Shown here one piece after another: positions 33,063 to 41,830 of a stretch of DNA of 64,000 nt. The notes under the pieces were generated by a model. The model had not been told where the DNA came from. It saw only the letters and a list, made by a program, of their open reading frames with translations, and searched no databases. The translations under genes and the position numbers were made by a program. Origin of the DNA: UBA12567 sp964598425 (GTDB lineage Bacteria > Planctomycetota > Phycisphaerae > Phycisphaerales > SM1A02); the NCBI GenBank assembly GCA_964598425.1, contig CAZRBV010000005.1, positions 14,158 through 78,157 on the forward strand, read 5' to 3'. Position 1 is the first letter of the stretch; every line of letters begins with the position of its first letter.

Positions 33063-34058
33063 ATGATTACACCAATCCTCGTCCCGATGCTGCTGGGCAG
33101 CCCTGCTGAAATCACCTTCGCGACCCCCGACTTTGATCGGTGGAATTACGGATTCAACACAGCCGATGGAACGCGAAGCGTTGGCTCGACCTTCAGTGCC
33201 TTTCAGAGTGGCTATCCGTTCGATGACCGCGATGGTCAGGTCCTGCTCGGGTTCGTGACGGGAAGCCAGATCGAGCAGGGGCTTCCGCCTCAGGCGTATC
33301 ACATCACGGGATGCCATCTTGAGCTCTCGCTTGCATCTGATGACATTCCCTACGACCCGACGCTCGACTCGTGGCAGACGCATCTGGGCGAAGGCGAAGA
33401 AGACGCCGATGCTGGACGACCTACGCACCTTTCGGGTGTTGCATTTCGAAACGGCTGGGACGGTTGGTCGTTCGGAGAAGACGGCGCATTCGGCGAAGTC
33501 ATGGCAAACGGAGTACGAAACTGTTACCCGATTGACTTTGATGAAACCGGAGCTGCTCGCGACATCTCCAACAATCTGACTCAGGAGTTTGAACCACATG
33601 TCTGGGCGGTCGGAGTGACGAATGAGGTTGAGCCGGGAGAGATCATTCCTGCGTACACAGAACTGCTGTTCACCATCGATGTGAGTGATCCCGACGTCAG
33701 CTGCTATGTGAAGCAGGCGATCGCCGAGGGATTGCTTGAGTTCATGGTGTCTTCGCTTCACCCAGCATCGGAACCAGGCTCCGGCGGAGAGTCCAACTAC
33801 CCGGATTGGGTGCTGAAGGAAAACCCGCTTGTGGAACTCGGGGTGACGTCGGCCGCGTCACTTGTGGTCACACTCGAGATCACCCCTCCGAGTGGCGTAG
33901 GAGGCGATGTGACAGGTGACGGCCTGGTAGACGTGGAAGATCTTCTCGCCATTCTCGAAGCATTTGGCCGCTGCCCGTGCTGCGAGGCTGATCTTGATCA
34001 GTCGGGCGTTGTCGATGTCAACGATCTGTTGGCGGTGATTGGTGGTTGGGGAGGTTGA
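33063..34058 (+). CDS. secreted protein with two dockerin-like repeats
   Basis: 331 residues from the ATG at 33063. The N-terminus MITPILVPMLLG is a short hydrophobic leader, possibly a weak signal peptide. A beta-rich body contains an aromatic, acidic segment and one Cys region. The C-terminus holds two dockerin-like calcium loops, DVTGDGLVDVEDLLAILEAF and DLDQSGVVDVNDLLAVIGGW, separated by a CPCC pair. Such tails are abundant in Phycisphaerae secreted proteins and may anchor or oligomerise them; cohesin partners were not seen here. The main-domain function is unknown. Confidence 0.75.
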   Translation: MITPILVPMLLGSPAEITFATPDFDRWNYGFNTADGTRSVGSTFSAFQSGYPFDDRDGQVLLGFVTGSQIEQGLPPQAYHITGCHLELSLASDDIPYDPTLDSWQTHLGEGEEDADAGRPTHLSGVAFRNGWDGWSFGEDGAFGEVMANGVRNCYPIDFDETGAARDISNNLTQEFEPHVWAVGVTNEVEPGEIIPAYTELLFTIDVSDPDVSCYVKQAIAEGLLEFMVSSLHPASEPGSGGESNYPDWVLKENPLVELGVTSAASLVVTLEITPPSGVGGDVTGDGLVDVEDLLAILEAFGRCPCCEADLDQSGVVDVNDLLAVIGGWGG

Positions 34059-34127
34059 CGTGCGGTGCGTGTGAGGGGTTGGAACAACAACGGCCCGATA
34101 CGAGGGCATTTCATGGAGACGAGAGAT

Positions 34128-34808
34128 ATGTTGCGATTGAAACTGACGGCTTCGGCAGCCATTGTGCTCTCAACAACGGCGCTGGCCGGATACGAGGTTG
34201 AGGAAGTGCCTGCATGGCGAGGCGATGCAGGAACCGTTCTGTATGAGTGGGAGAGTTTCACTTCCGCTTCGGCCGAAACGGGACCGAACTTCCCAGGCAA
34301 TGAACCGTTTCCGAGTGGGAACGCTGTGTTGTTCAACTTCGGAACTGGGGCTGTCATCAGCGGAGATCAGAACATCTACGGATACGGTGGCCCTCTCAAC
34401 ATTCATGCATACGCCTACACGGCTTCCGACACGCAGGACGTCGTTGCCAACATCTCGATGCACGGCACCGAGACGCTCTATGACCAAGTCATGCTGGTGT
34501 GGACCGACGGTGTCGAGGGCGGCGAAGAGGGTGCCATCTTTGGCACACGATCCATCAACTACTGGGAAGAAGTTGACTATGGCGGCGGAAACATCGGCGC
34601 CGTTGCCAATGTGAGTTACACCTTCGATCTCAGTGGCATCGCTGCCGACGTTCTTGAGGTCGGCGTGATCGCGGGCACCGCAGGGCCGCACTCCAGTCTG
34701 GATGCACTGACCCTTGATATTCGGCTGGGGAGCATCCCTGCTCCGGGAGCCCTGGCGGTGCTGGCGATTGCAGGTGTTGTCTCCGGGCGAGTGCGACGGC
34801 GAATCTGA
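34128..34808 (+). CDS. PEP-CTERM-like surface protein
   Basis: The start is the ATG at 34128, preceded by GGAG nine bases upstream; 226 residues. The N-terminus (MLRLKLTASAAIVLSTTALAG) is a signal peptide. The body is beta-rich and Gly/Thr/acidic, and the C-terminus reads SIPAPGALAVLAIAGVVSGRVRRRI, the IPAPG-helix-Arg-cluster sorting signal. The probable role is a surface or matrix protein. It converges with the degenerate kinase gene across nine bases. Confidence 0.82.
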   Translation: MLRLKLTASAAIVLSTTALAGYEVEEVPAWRGDAGTVLYEWESFTSASAETGPNFPGNEPFPSGNAVLFNFGTGAVISGDQNIYGYGGPLNIHAYAYTASDTQDVVANISMHGTETLYDQVMLVWTDGVEGGEEGAIFGTRSINYWEEVDYGGGNIGAVANVSYTFDLSGIAADVLEVGVIAGTAGPHSSLDALTLDIRLGSIPAPGALAVLAIAGVVSGRVRRRI

Positions 34809-34817
34809 CTCCGATAC

Positions 34818-35948
34818 TCAAATGAGCATCGCGCCGAGCGTAAAGCCCACGGCGGCGGCCACCGCCAGAAGCATGGCGGTGGCCAGCGGCGTCAATTTCG
34901 CTGAATGCTCATCCTCGGCGGCAGCGCCTGCAGCCGATGGATTGAGGACTTGATTGAGCGCGTCGCCTAGATCACCAGCAGCGCGGAAACGATCACCTCG
35001 GTCATGTGCGGTTGCTCTCAGGGCGATTCCTCGGGCTTGTTCAGCCAGAGTCCCTGTGAGATCGCCGCACCAACGCAGAAGTAGTCCGCCGAGGTCAAAG
35101 ACATCGATGCGTCCATCAAGTGAAACGGGCGAGAGAATGGCTCGCTCAGGTGCGCCGGGAATATTTCGAAGTTGTTCGGCGGCAGCACTATCCGGAATTG
35201 CTGTTGCGAGGGCTGGCAGCAGCCCGGGATCCGTGAGTCTCGCGTTTCCTGATTCGCAGATCACAATGCGAGCTGGAGTCAGGCGTCCATGGGCGAGACC
35301 ATGAAAGTGCAGCTCCTGTACAGCCTCACACACGTCGACCATCTGGGTCATGCGCCGCCGAAGCTCTGCGGTCGATTGGGCTGGTCCATCGGCCAAGCTC
35401 CGCCCTTCGACTTTCTCGATGAGGAAGAACCCCTCGGGCCCCCGGCCGAGATCGACGGTTCCAGCTTCAAGGACGCGGGGGAGTCCGGGATGATCCAGCC
35501 GAAGCAAGGTCTCGGCGCCAAGCGAAATACGCCGAGCGTCATCTGTCGAGAGGCGTTGCCGCGCCAGTGAAAGCACGGCAGCGGGGCGATCATCGCTGTG
35601 ACGGGTTGCCCACCGCTCGAACATACCGTCATCGGGCAATTGCCCGTCCAGTCTGCAGGTGCCGACCGTGAGACCCGACTCGGTACGAAGATCGACCTGC
35701 TCGACGTCGGATCGACCGCTGATACGGTGCGTCGTTCGAGTGCGAGTCAATGCGTCCTCAGCCGAAGAGTAGTGGTCGAGCAGATTCTCGACTTCGCTGC
35801 GAAGTTCTGCATCTTCACCACACGCCGACTCAATAAATGCGAGTCTGCTTGAGGGGGGGCGATCCAGTGCTTCGGTAAAGATCTGGTCCGCCCGGTGCTG
35901 ATCCTTGGCTGCGTTCAAGTGGCGAACTCCGGTCGTCCCGACACACAT
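34818..35948 (-). CDS. degenerate protein kinase-like protein with C-terminal membrane helix
   Basis: A 376-residue protein. The first ~60 residues match the helical N-terminus that precedes many planctomycete Ser/Thr kinases (ADQIFTEALDRPPSSRLAFI, ACGEDAELRSEVENLL). A kinase-fold region follows, but the key residues are lost. No Gly-rich loop is recognisable, and the VAIK lysine position reads AAVLSLARQ. The catalytic HRD is HGRLTP, and DFG is DPG. The C-terminus is one membrane helix (LTPLATAMLLAVAAAVGFTL). It is therefore a predicted pseudokinase facing the cytoplasm with a C-terminal anchor. Start choice is uncertain: AGGA directly abuts the ATG at 35948. Confidence 0.75.
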   Translation of the reverse strand: MCVGTTGVRHLNAAKDQHRADQIFTEALDRPPSSRLAFIESACGEDAELRSEVENLLDHYSSAEDALTRTRTTHRISGRSDVEQVDLRTESGLTVGTCRLDGQLPDDGMFERWATRHSDDRPAAVLSLARQRLSTDDARRISLGAETLLRLDHPGLPRVLEAGTVDLGRGPEGFFLIEKVEGRSLADGPAQSTAELRRRMTQMVDVCEAVQELHFHGLAHGRLTPARIVICESGNARLTDPGLLPALATAIPDSAAAEQLRNIPGAPERAILSPVSLDGRIDVFDLGGLLLRWCGDLTGTLAEQARGIALRATAHDRGDRFRAAGDLGDALNQVLNPSAAGAAAEDEHSAKLTPLATAMLLAVAAAVGFTLGAMLI

Positions 35949-35971
35949 TCCTCGTTTCCATGGGTTGAGGA

Positions 35972-35992
35972 CCTGAGGGGATTGCCCCTAGG
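35972..35992. promoter_or_regulatory. bulged hairpin between the degenerate kinase and ABC permease genes
   Basis: AGGGG (35976-35980) pairs with CCCCT (35985-35989) around a 4-base loop, and CCT (35972-35974) pairs with AGG (35990-35992) outside a bulged G. It lies in the 92-base divergent gap. No T-run follows. Confidence 0.35.
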
Positions 35993-36040
35993 GTAGCGAT
36001 TGGGCCGCATTTGGGAAACATCCGCCCGTGGAGTCACGGC

Positions 36041-37810
36041 ATGGCGACTGGTCTGGTTGGGGCACGGAATCTTGGGAGATTGTCGCGGCGATCCGGCGGC
36101 ATCCTGACCGATGCGCTGCTGCTGGCATTGATTCTGGCGGCACTGGGTGTGCTGCTGTTGTACGGCAGGCAGGCCACCGGCGAGTATCACCGAGCCGCCG
36201 ATATCGACCTCTCTGTTGCAGCCCTTCCTGGATACGCCGCGCTCAGCCTCTCTCGATGTTTGGCGGCATTTGTGCTCTCGCTTCTCTTCACGCTCGTGTG
36301 GGGATCGATTGCGGCGCACAACCGGCGGGCGGAACGCATCATGATTCCGGCACTGGACATTCTGCAGACGATCCCCGTGCTGTCATTCCTTCCGCCAGTC
36401 ACGCTCGCCTTCATCATGCTCGTTCCAGGCAGTGAGATCGGGCTGGAGCTCGCATGTGTCATCATGATCTTCACGGGTCAGGCCTGGAACATGGCATTCG
36501 GGTTCTACCAGTCGATTCGAAGCATCCCCTCGAGCCTGTACGAGGTCGCCAGGATCAACAAGCTTGGAAGTGTCCGCACGTTCCTTCACGTCGAGCTCCC
36601 AGGGTCGATGATCGGACTGGTCTACAACTCGATGATGTCTTTTGCGGGCGGATGGTTCTTCTTGACGACCATCGAGATGTTCACGCTTGGCCAGCGGGAC
36701 TTTCGCCTTCCTGGTATCGGATCCTGGTTGGCAACGGCGCAGCAGGAACATGAGTGGGGACTTGTGGCAGCCGGTAGTGGCGCGCTGATCCTCCTTATTG
36801 TCGGCACAGATCAACTTGTATTCAGACCCCTTCTCGTGTGGGCGCAGCGATTCAAGATTGAGGAACAGGAATCAAGTCAACCGCCTCGATCCTGGCTCGT
36901 GACACTTTGGCGGCGGTCGCCTGTCGTGCGTGTGCTTCGTCGCCATCGCGTTGCTCGCCTTGCCGCCCGCCACAGCTCGCAGGGTTCGAAGCCTGTGAGG
37001 CGAGCGGGAGGTCACCAGTCTGCGCTCTGGGGCCGTGCCTTCAAACTTGTTCGGTGGCTCGCGCTGCTGGCAGGGGCCGTCGCTGCTGCGTGGGGTTTGT
37101 ATGAACTTGTTCGCCTTCTGATCCCCCTGGAGTGGTCGAACGATCGGGGAAATGGATGGCGCGATGTTCTGGCAGGACTTGGTTTGTCGTTTGCGCGAGT
37201 CGTGGCGGTACTCGTGATTGGCTCGATCTGGACGATTCCGTTGGGGCTGATCATCGGGCGGAGCAGTCGACTCCGCAGCTGGCTCGGTCCCGTGGTACAG
37301 GTCATCGCGTCGTATCCGGCGCCTGCGTACTTCGTACTTCTGACCGTGACGCTTGGCAGTATCGGTACCCCGTTCTGGTGTATTGCGCCGCTCCTGATGC
37401 TGATGGGCAGCCAGTGGTACATACTCTTCAACGCGATGGGGGGCGCGACGGCGATTCCTGCGGACCTTGTGGAGATGTCGCGCGTTCAGCAACTTGGCTG
37501 GTGGGCGAGATTCCGAAAGGTCGAGGCGCCGGCGATGTTCCCATTCCTCATCACGGGCTGGGTGACTGCTGCGGGCGGCGCGTGGAACACGACAATCGTT
37601 GCTGAGTACGTGCAAACGAGTGCCGGGCCAGATGGTGTCCGGGAAACCCTCGGAATCGGCTCGCTGATCGCCTCGGCGACGGATCACGGAGACTACGCGC
37701 TTCTCGCGGCATCAACGCTTTCGCTTGCGGCATTCGTCATCATTTTCAATCGGTTTGTGTGGAACCGGCTCTACGGTCTTTGCGCTACTCGATACAACCT
37801 TCAATCCTGA
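36041..37810 (+). CDS. NitT/TauT-type ABC transporter permease, two domains fused
   Basis: The start is the ATG at 36041 with GGAG seven bases upstream; 589 residues. Two permease domains of the BPD_transp_1 (SsuC/NrtB/TauC) type are fused in tandem. The first is about 65-275 with the EAA-like region YEVARINKLGSVRTFLHVELP. The second is about 375-570 with VEMSRVQQLGWWARFRKVEAP. A basic linker joins them. The domains are similar enough to be an old duplication, giving one chain with both halves of the membrane channel. It is followed after 10 bases by the ATPase gene. No substrate-binding protein gene is adjacent, so the substrate is unknown. Confidence 0.9.
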   Translation: MATGLVGARNLGRLSRRSGGILTDALLLALILAALGVLLLYGRQATGEYHRAADIDLSVAALPGYAALSLSRCLAAFVLSLLFTLVWGSIAAHNRRAERIMIPALDILQTIPVLSFLPPVTLAFIMLVPGSEIGLELACVIMIFTGQAWNMAFGFYQSIRSIPSSLYEVARINKLGSVRTFLHVELPGSMIGLVYNSMMSFAGGWFFLTTIEMFTLGQRDFRLPGIGSWLATAQQEHEWGLVAAGSGALILLIVGTDQLVFRPLLVWAQRFKIEEQESSQPPRSWLVTLWRRSPVVRVLRRHRVARLAARHSSQGSKPVRRAGGHQSALWGRAFKLVRWLALLAGAVAAAWGLYELVRLLIPLEWSNDRGNGWRDVLAGLGLSFARVVAVLVIGSIWTIPLGLIIGRSSRLRSWLGPVVQVIASYPAPAYFVLLTVTLGSIGTPFWCIAPLLMLMGSQWYILFNAMGGATAIPADLVEMSRVQQLGWWARFRKVEAPAMFPFLITGWVTAAGGAWNTTIVAEYVQTSAGPDGVRETLGIGSLIASATDHGDYALLAASTLSLAAFVIIFNRFVWNRLYGLCATRYNLQS

Positions 37811-37820
37811 GACTGAACCT

Positions 37821-39134
37821 ATGCGTATCGATCCTCCAATCTGCGAAGCGCGCGCCCTGGATGTCTCTTTTGGCAGTCCGCCTGTCGAGGTACTCCGAGG
37901 CGTAGATATCGAAGTGCGTCCGGGCGAGACCCTCGCCATTCTCGGGCCGAGCGGCTGTGGCAAGAGCACGCTGCTGCGGGCGCTGTGCGGCCTTCTGACA
38001 CCCTCCGGGGGCGAGGTGCTTGCAAACGGAACTCCACTCGACGGAGTCCATCCGGGCGTATCGATCGTGTTTCAGTCCTTTGCGTTGCTGCCGTGGCTCA
38101 GCGTGCAGGACAATGTCGGTCTCGGGGTCAACGGGATCGATATCACCGACGAACAGGCGAGACGGCGCATTTCTGAGTGCATCGAGCTTGTGGGACTCGA
38201 TGGTTTCGAGCAGGCCTTCCCAAAGGAACTCTCTGGTGGCATGAAGCAGCGTGTCGGCATCGCGCGAGCCTTGGCGCGTTCGCCGCAACTCCTTTGTATG
38301 GATGAGCCTTTCAGCGCGCTCGATGTGTTTACAGCCGAAACACTTCGCAGCGAGGTGTATCGACTTTGCCGTGAAGCCGATGCGGATCCAGATGAGTCGC
38401 GCGCGATCGAAGGGCTTCGAAGCGTGCTCATCATCACGCACATCATTGAAGAGGCTGTCTTTCTGGCGGACAGGATCGTTGTCATGTCGGCCCGGCCGGG
38501 AGAAGTGCAGTGCATTATCGACAATACGGTGCCGCATCCACGCGAGTATCACGATCCTGCCTTTGAGGCCATGGTGCGCCGCCTTCATACGCAGATTGTG
38601 GAAGGTGAGGATCTCGACGAGTTTGATCAAGTCGTCGGAACCGCAGATGGGCGACTTGAAGTCCTTCCCGAGGTCACGATGTCGGAGATCATCGGAGTGG
38701 TTGAGGTGCTGCACGACCACGGCAATTCCATGGATCTCTTTGATCTCGATGAAGAGACCGAAGAGGAACTCGGTCGGTTGCTGAGCCTGATCAAAGCCGG
38801 TGAGCTCCTGGATCTGGTCGATGCGAGTGGAAATCGAGTTTCGGTCACAGCGGCGGGGACGTCGCTTCTCGGGGCCGAGCCATCGGATCGAAAGGAAGTA
38901 TTGGCCAGCCAGTTGCAGCGGCTCAATGTCATGCAGTGGGCGATCGAGCAGGTGTCCAAGGCGGGCAAAGATGGATTGGACCGTGAGAGTCTGGAGTCGA
39001 TGTTGGTCCAGCGGCAACCGCGTGGGGCCAGCACCCTGCATTCACTCCTCGCATGGGCCAGATACGCCGAGGTGTTGACCTGGACCACCGAGGATGGGGT
39101 GATCACGCTTGGGGAGGCGGTTTGTAGGGGCTAA
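37821..39134 (+). CDS. NitT/TauT-type ABC transporter ATPase with C-terminal AAA-associated domain
   Basis: The start is the ATG at 37821 (MRIDPPICEARAL), ten bases after the permease stop; 437 residues. Walker A GPSGCGKST is at 42-50, the signature LSGGMKQ begins at 137, and Walker B is LLCMDEPFSALD. Beyond the ~260-residue nucleotide-binding domain lies an extra ~150-residue helical region (VTMSEIIGVVEVLHDHGNS onward). It fits the PF09821-type AAA-associated C-terminal domain found on a subset of these ATPases. Together with the fused permease it would form one transporter. Substrate unknown; nitrate, sulfonate, taurine or related compounds are the family's usual cargoes. Confidence 0.92.
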   Translation: MRIDPPICEARALDVSFGSPPVEVLRGVDIEVRPGETLAILGPSGCGKSTLLRALCGLLTPSGGEVLANGTPLDGVHPGVSIVFQSFALLPWLSVQDNVGLGVNGIDITDEQARRRISECIELVGLDGFEQAFPKELSGGMKQRVGIARALARSPQLLCMDEPFSALDVFTAETLRSEVYRLCREADADPDESRAIEGLRSVLIITHIIEEAVFLADRIVVMSARPGEVQCIIDNTVPHPREYHDPAFEAMVRRLHTQIVEGEDLDEFDQVVGTADGRLEVLPEVTMSEIIGVVEVLHDHGNSMDLFDLDEETEEELGRLLSLIKAGELLDLVDASGNRVSVTAAGTSLLGAEPSDRKEVLASQLQRLNVMQWAIEQVSKAGKDGLDRESLESMLVQRQPRGASTLHSLLAWARYAEVLTWTTEDGVITLGEAVCRG

Positions 39135-39374
39135 ATAGAGGTCTCACAGAGGTTTTTGTGTTTTATGTCACCGATTGAGGCCAAAGCCGCTGTGAACTTG
39201 GGCATTATGTCCCGCCCAAAGATCAGATCGGGCGATCGGTCCAGACCGCAGGACCTGTCCGTCAAAGCCTTTGGGATGCCAATCGTCGGGAATGGCAAGT
39301 GACCGCAGCTTGATGCGGAGGCATTCTGGGGGGCACGTCTGGTTGGAACCGACCGGCGGTGCGAAGCGGAGTGT

Positions 39375-40454
39375 ATGGATGTGAAGGGTTCTCTACGCAC
39401 TATTCTAAGCCTACTTGCTGTGTTGGCAGGTGGATACGTCGACGCGGGCACCCTTCGGGTCCCCGGGGATGCCGCAACGATCCAGCACGCCATTGACCTT
39501 GCTCAGATCGGGGATGTGGTTGAAGTCGGCCCAGGTGTGTGGCCCGAGGCCATCGATCTTCGAGGCAAGTCGATTCTGCTTCGCGGCCGGGATGGCGCTG
39601 AAACGACGATTATCGACGCCAAGGATCGCGGCGAGAGCGTGGTCCGGTGCATGAGCGGCGAAGGTCCGGGCACTGTCCTTGAGGGACTCACTCTGACCGG
39701 TGGTACCGGGCACGAGGGCTTGCATGGAAGCAGCACGGCAATTGGCGGCGGCCTCCTGGCAATTGGAGCGTCGCCCACGATCCGCGACTGCATCTTCAAG
39801 TCCAACACAGTCAGTCGTAACGGTGGGGGAGCCTACTGTGGCAAAGGCGGAAACGTTCGATTCGAGCGATGCCGCTTTGAAGGCAACGCTGCTGAGAAGG
39901 GTGCCGGCCTGCTGTGTGTCGGTAGCACGCCGGTATTGGATCGGTGCATCTTCACGGATAACACCGCTCGATTCAGCGGCGGCGGTTTGTATGCGGCCAA
40001 AGGCAGCTCGCCTGTCGTGCGAGAGTGCCAGTTCGTTCGAAACCAAGCATCATTCCAGGGTGGTGGCGTGTGCTCGCTCGACTCGGCCGGCGAACTCCTT
40101 GGTGGCGTTTTTGAGCGCAATCGCGCTGGAAGCCACGGCGGGGCCGTCTACCTTGGATTCAGGACCACGATGCAGGCGGCCGCATGCCAGTTCGTGTCTC
40201 CGACGGACACGATCGATGGAACGACAGCAATCGCCCGCCGCGATCTCCGACGCGGAGCCTGTGATCTGAGTGAAGCTGTCACCGTGCTGGCGGAAGAACA
40301 CGACTGTGTTGCAGCGGGCGGGCAGTATCGCGGCGATGGCACTCGGTGCCCATCGCCTTCCGAGAGCCAACTCGCGCGAAGGCGCGGCGACCTTGATCGA
40401 GATGGCCGCGTCAGCAGACGCGATCTTGCAATCATGATGCTTCTGTGGCGCTGA
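39375..40454 (+). CDS. secreted right-handed beta-helix protein with dockerin-like tail
   Basis: A 359-residue protein with a signal peptide (SLLAVLAGGYVDAGT) and a pectate-lyase-like right-handed beta-helix made of repeated coils (GGGLLAIGASPTIRDCIF, GGGAYCGKGGNVRFERCRF, GGGLYAAKGSSPVVRECQF). It then has one Cys repeat like those of the FG-GAP protein (ACDLSEAVTVL...CVAAGGQYRGDGTRC) and a dockerin-like end GDLDRDGRVSRRDLAIMML. The fold suggests polysaccharide binding or lysis, but no catalytic site is evident. It converges with the ebo cluster across four bases. The ATG has GGAG three bases upstream, which is close. Confidence 0.8.
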   Translation: MDVKGSLRTILSLLAVLAGGYVDAGTLRVPGDAATIQHAIDLAQIGDVVEVGPGVWPEAIDLRGKSILLRGRDGAETTIIDAKDRGESVVRCMSGEGPGTVLEGLTLTGGTGHEGLHGSSTAIGGGLLAIGASPTIRDCIFKSNTVSRNGGGAYCGKGGNVRFERCRFEGNAAEKGAGLLCVGSTPVLDRCIFTDNTARFSGGGLYAAKGSSPVVRECQFVRNQASFQGGGVCSLDSAGELLGGVFERNRAGSHGGAVYLGFRTTMQAAACQFVSPTDTIDGTTAIARRDLRRGACDLSEAVTVLAEEHDCVAAGGQYRGDGTRCPSPSESQLARRRGDLDRDGRVSRRDLAIMMLLWR

Positions 40455-40458
40455 GCGA

Positions 40459-41826
40459 TCAATCCTCAAGCACCAACGATTCAATCAGTGATGACACCAT
40501 GCTCATAGGAACCCGCGTTGGCAGGTCCAGCGACTCGCTGCACCACAGGAGTGGGTCGAGGTCGGGATCGTTACGGCCGTGGCTTCCTTGCACCAGTGAC
40601 GTATCGAGCGGGATGACATCCATGAGGGTGCGGAATCCAAGTCGGCGGCGGACAAGGCGCCAGCCGATTGCTGCAGGTGGCAAGGCGATGCGCGGATCGA
40701 GGAATAACTCCCTCGGGTCATAACCAGGCTTTCGGTGAATGTCGACGGTGCGTTGATAGTCGGGAGCGCGGTCTGGATCTGTCCACCAATCGTGGCAGAA
40801 CCAGCGATCTCTGGCTGCCACGAGTACCAGATCACCGCACCGTTCGTGGGAGAGCCCTTCAGACTTGAGAGTGGTGCCCTGGAGTACACGATCGACACCG
40901 GTTGCAGTCTGAAAGAGATCAGCGACCGTGGTGGCCTGCGCAGGATCAGCGACGTACACGTGAGCGATCTGATGGTCGGGTACCGCGAAGGCGCCGCTCG
41001 CGCCAGCATCGAGCATCTCTCGCCCTTGTTCCACCCGAAGCGAGAGCAGCCCCGCTGATCGGAGGATTCGATTTGGAGCTACAGCATCGGTGACAGCGGT
41101 GATGCCGTACTCATTGACCAACAGGATGCGGCGACCGCTCGCCATGAGCGACTCAATCAGATCGGCGGCGACGTCGTCGAGCTCGCGGCACGCACTGGGG
41201 ATGTTCGGATGATCCGGGCCGAGTTTTTGAAGTCCATAGTCCAGGTGGGGCAGATAGGCGAGCAGCAGCGTGGGATTCAGCGTCTGGTCCACGAACATGG
41301 CGGCTTCCGCGATCCATGTGCTGCTGGAAATGTCCGCCGCCGGGCCCCAGAATCTGAAGAGCGGAAACTGCCCGAGTCGATGCTGCAGCTCGTCACGGAG
41401 TTCTGATGGCTGCGTCCAGACATCGGGAATCTTGCGTCCGTCCGCCGGATACACAGGGCGGGGTGTCACGGAGATGGTTGCTCCGCTGTACATCGCAAAC
41501 CACCAGAAGCAATTGGCGGTCGTGACCGATGCATCTCTGGCGGCAAGCCGGTCCCATACCTTCTCGCCTTGAACGAGGCGATTGGACTGCTGCCAGAAGT
41601 GTGTTTCTGCCCGCTCGCGATCATGCCACCCGTTTCCGACGATGCCGTGTGTTGAAGGCGCGGTCCCCGTGAGCATCGTGGACTGGCTTGTGCACGTGAC
41701 TGCTGGCAGTGGGGGGTGCAGGGCGCGCTCGCTTCCCGACGACATCAGGGCTGTGAGTCGCGGCATGTGCGCGCGCTGCCGCTCGGTCAGTGCAACGAGA
41801 TTGATAACGGCGGTGCGGTGCGGCAT
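40459..41826 (-). CDS. eboF: EboF-like alkaline phosphatase/nucleotide pyrophosphatase-family protein
   Basis: The start is the ATG at 41826, four bases after the UbiA gene stop; 455 residues. It has the nucleophile region PAVTCTSQSTMLTGT and metal-ligand regions LPHLDYGLQKLGPDHP and LVNEYGITAV of the alkaline phosphatase superfamily as found in EboF. In characterised clusters EboF is one of the six conserved Ebo proteins implicated in export of a metabolite precursor; its substrate is not known. It is the last gene of the ebo cluster. The family assignment rests on the superfamily features plus this context. Confidence 0.82.
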   Translation of the reverse strand: MPHRTAVINLVALTERQRAHMPRLTALMSSGSERALHPPLPAVTCTSQSTMLTGTAPSTHGIVGNGWHDRERAETHFWQQSNRLVQGEKVWDRLAARDASVTTANCFWWFAMYSGATISVTPRPVYPADGRKIPDVWTQPSELRDELQHRLGQFPLFRFWGPAADISSSTWIAEAAMFVDQTLNPTLLLAYLPHLDYGLQKLGPDHPNIPSACRELDDVAADLIESLMASGRRILLVNEYGITAVTDAVAPNRILRSAGLLSLRVEQGREMLDAGASGAFAVPDHQIAHVYVADPAQATTVADLFQTATGVDRVLQGTTLKSEGLSHERCGDLVLVAARDRWFCHDWWTDPDRAPDYQRTVDIHRKPGYDPRELFLDPRIALPPAAIGWRLVRRRLGFRTLMDVIPLDTSLVQGSHGRNDPDLDPLLWCSESLDLPTRVPMSMVSSLIESLVLED

Positions 41827-41830
41827 GCGA

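Noticed and set aside
37785..39041. Long minus-strand open frame opposite the ABC ATPase
   Set aside because: The plus strand encodes intact Walker motifs and an LSGG signature; the minus product is Arg/His-rich without domains.
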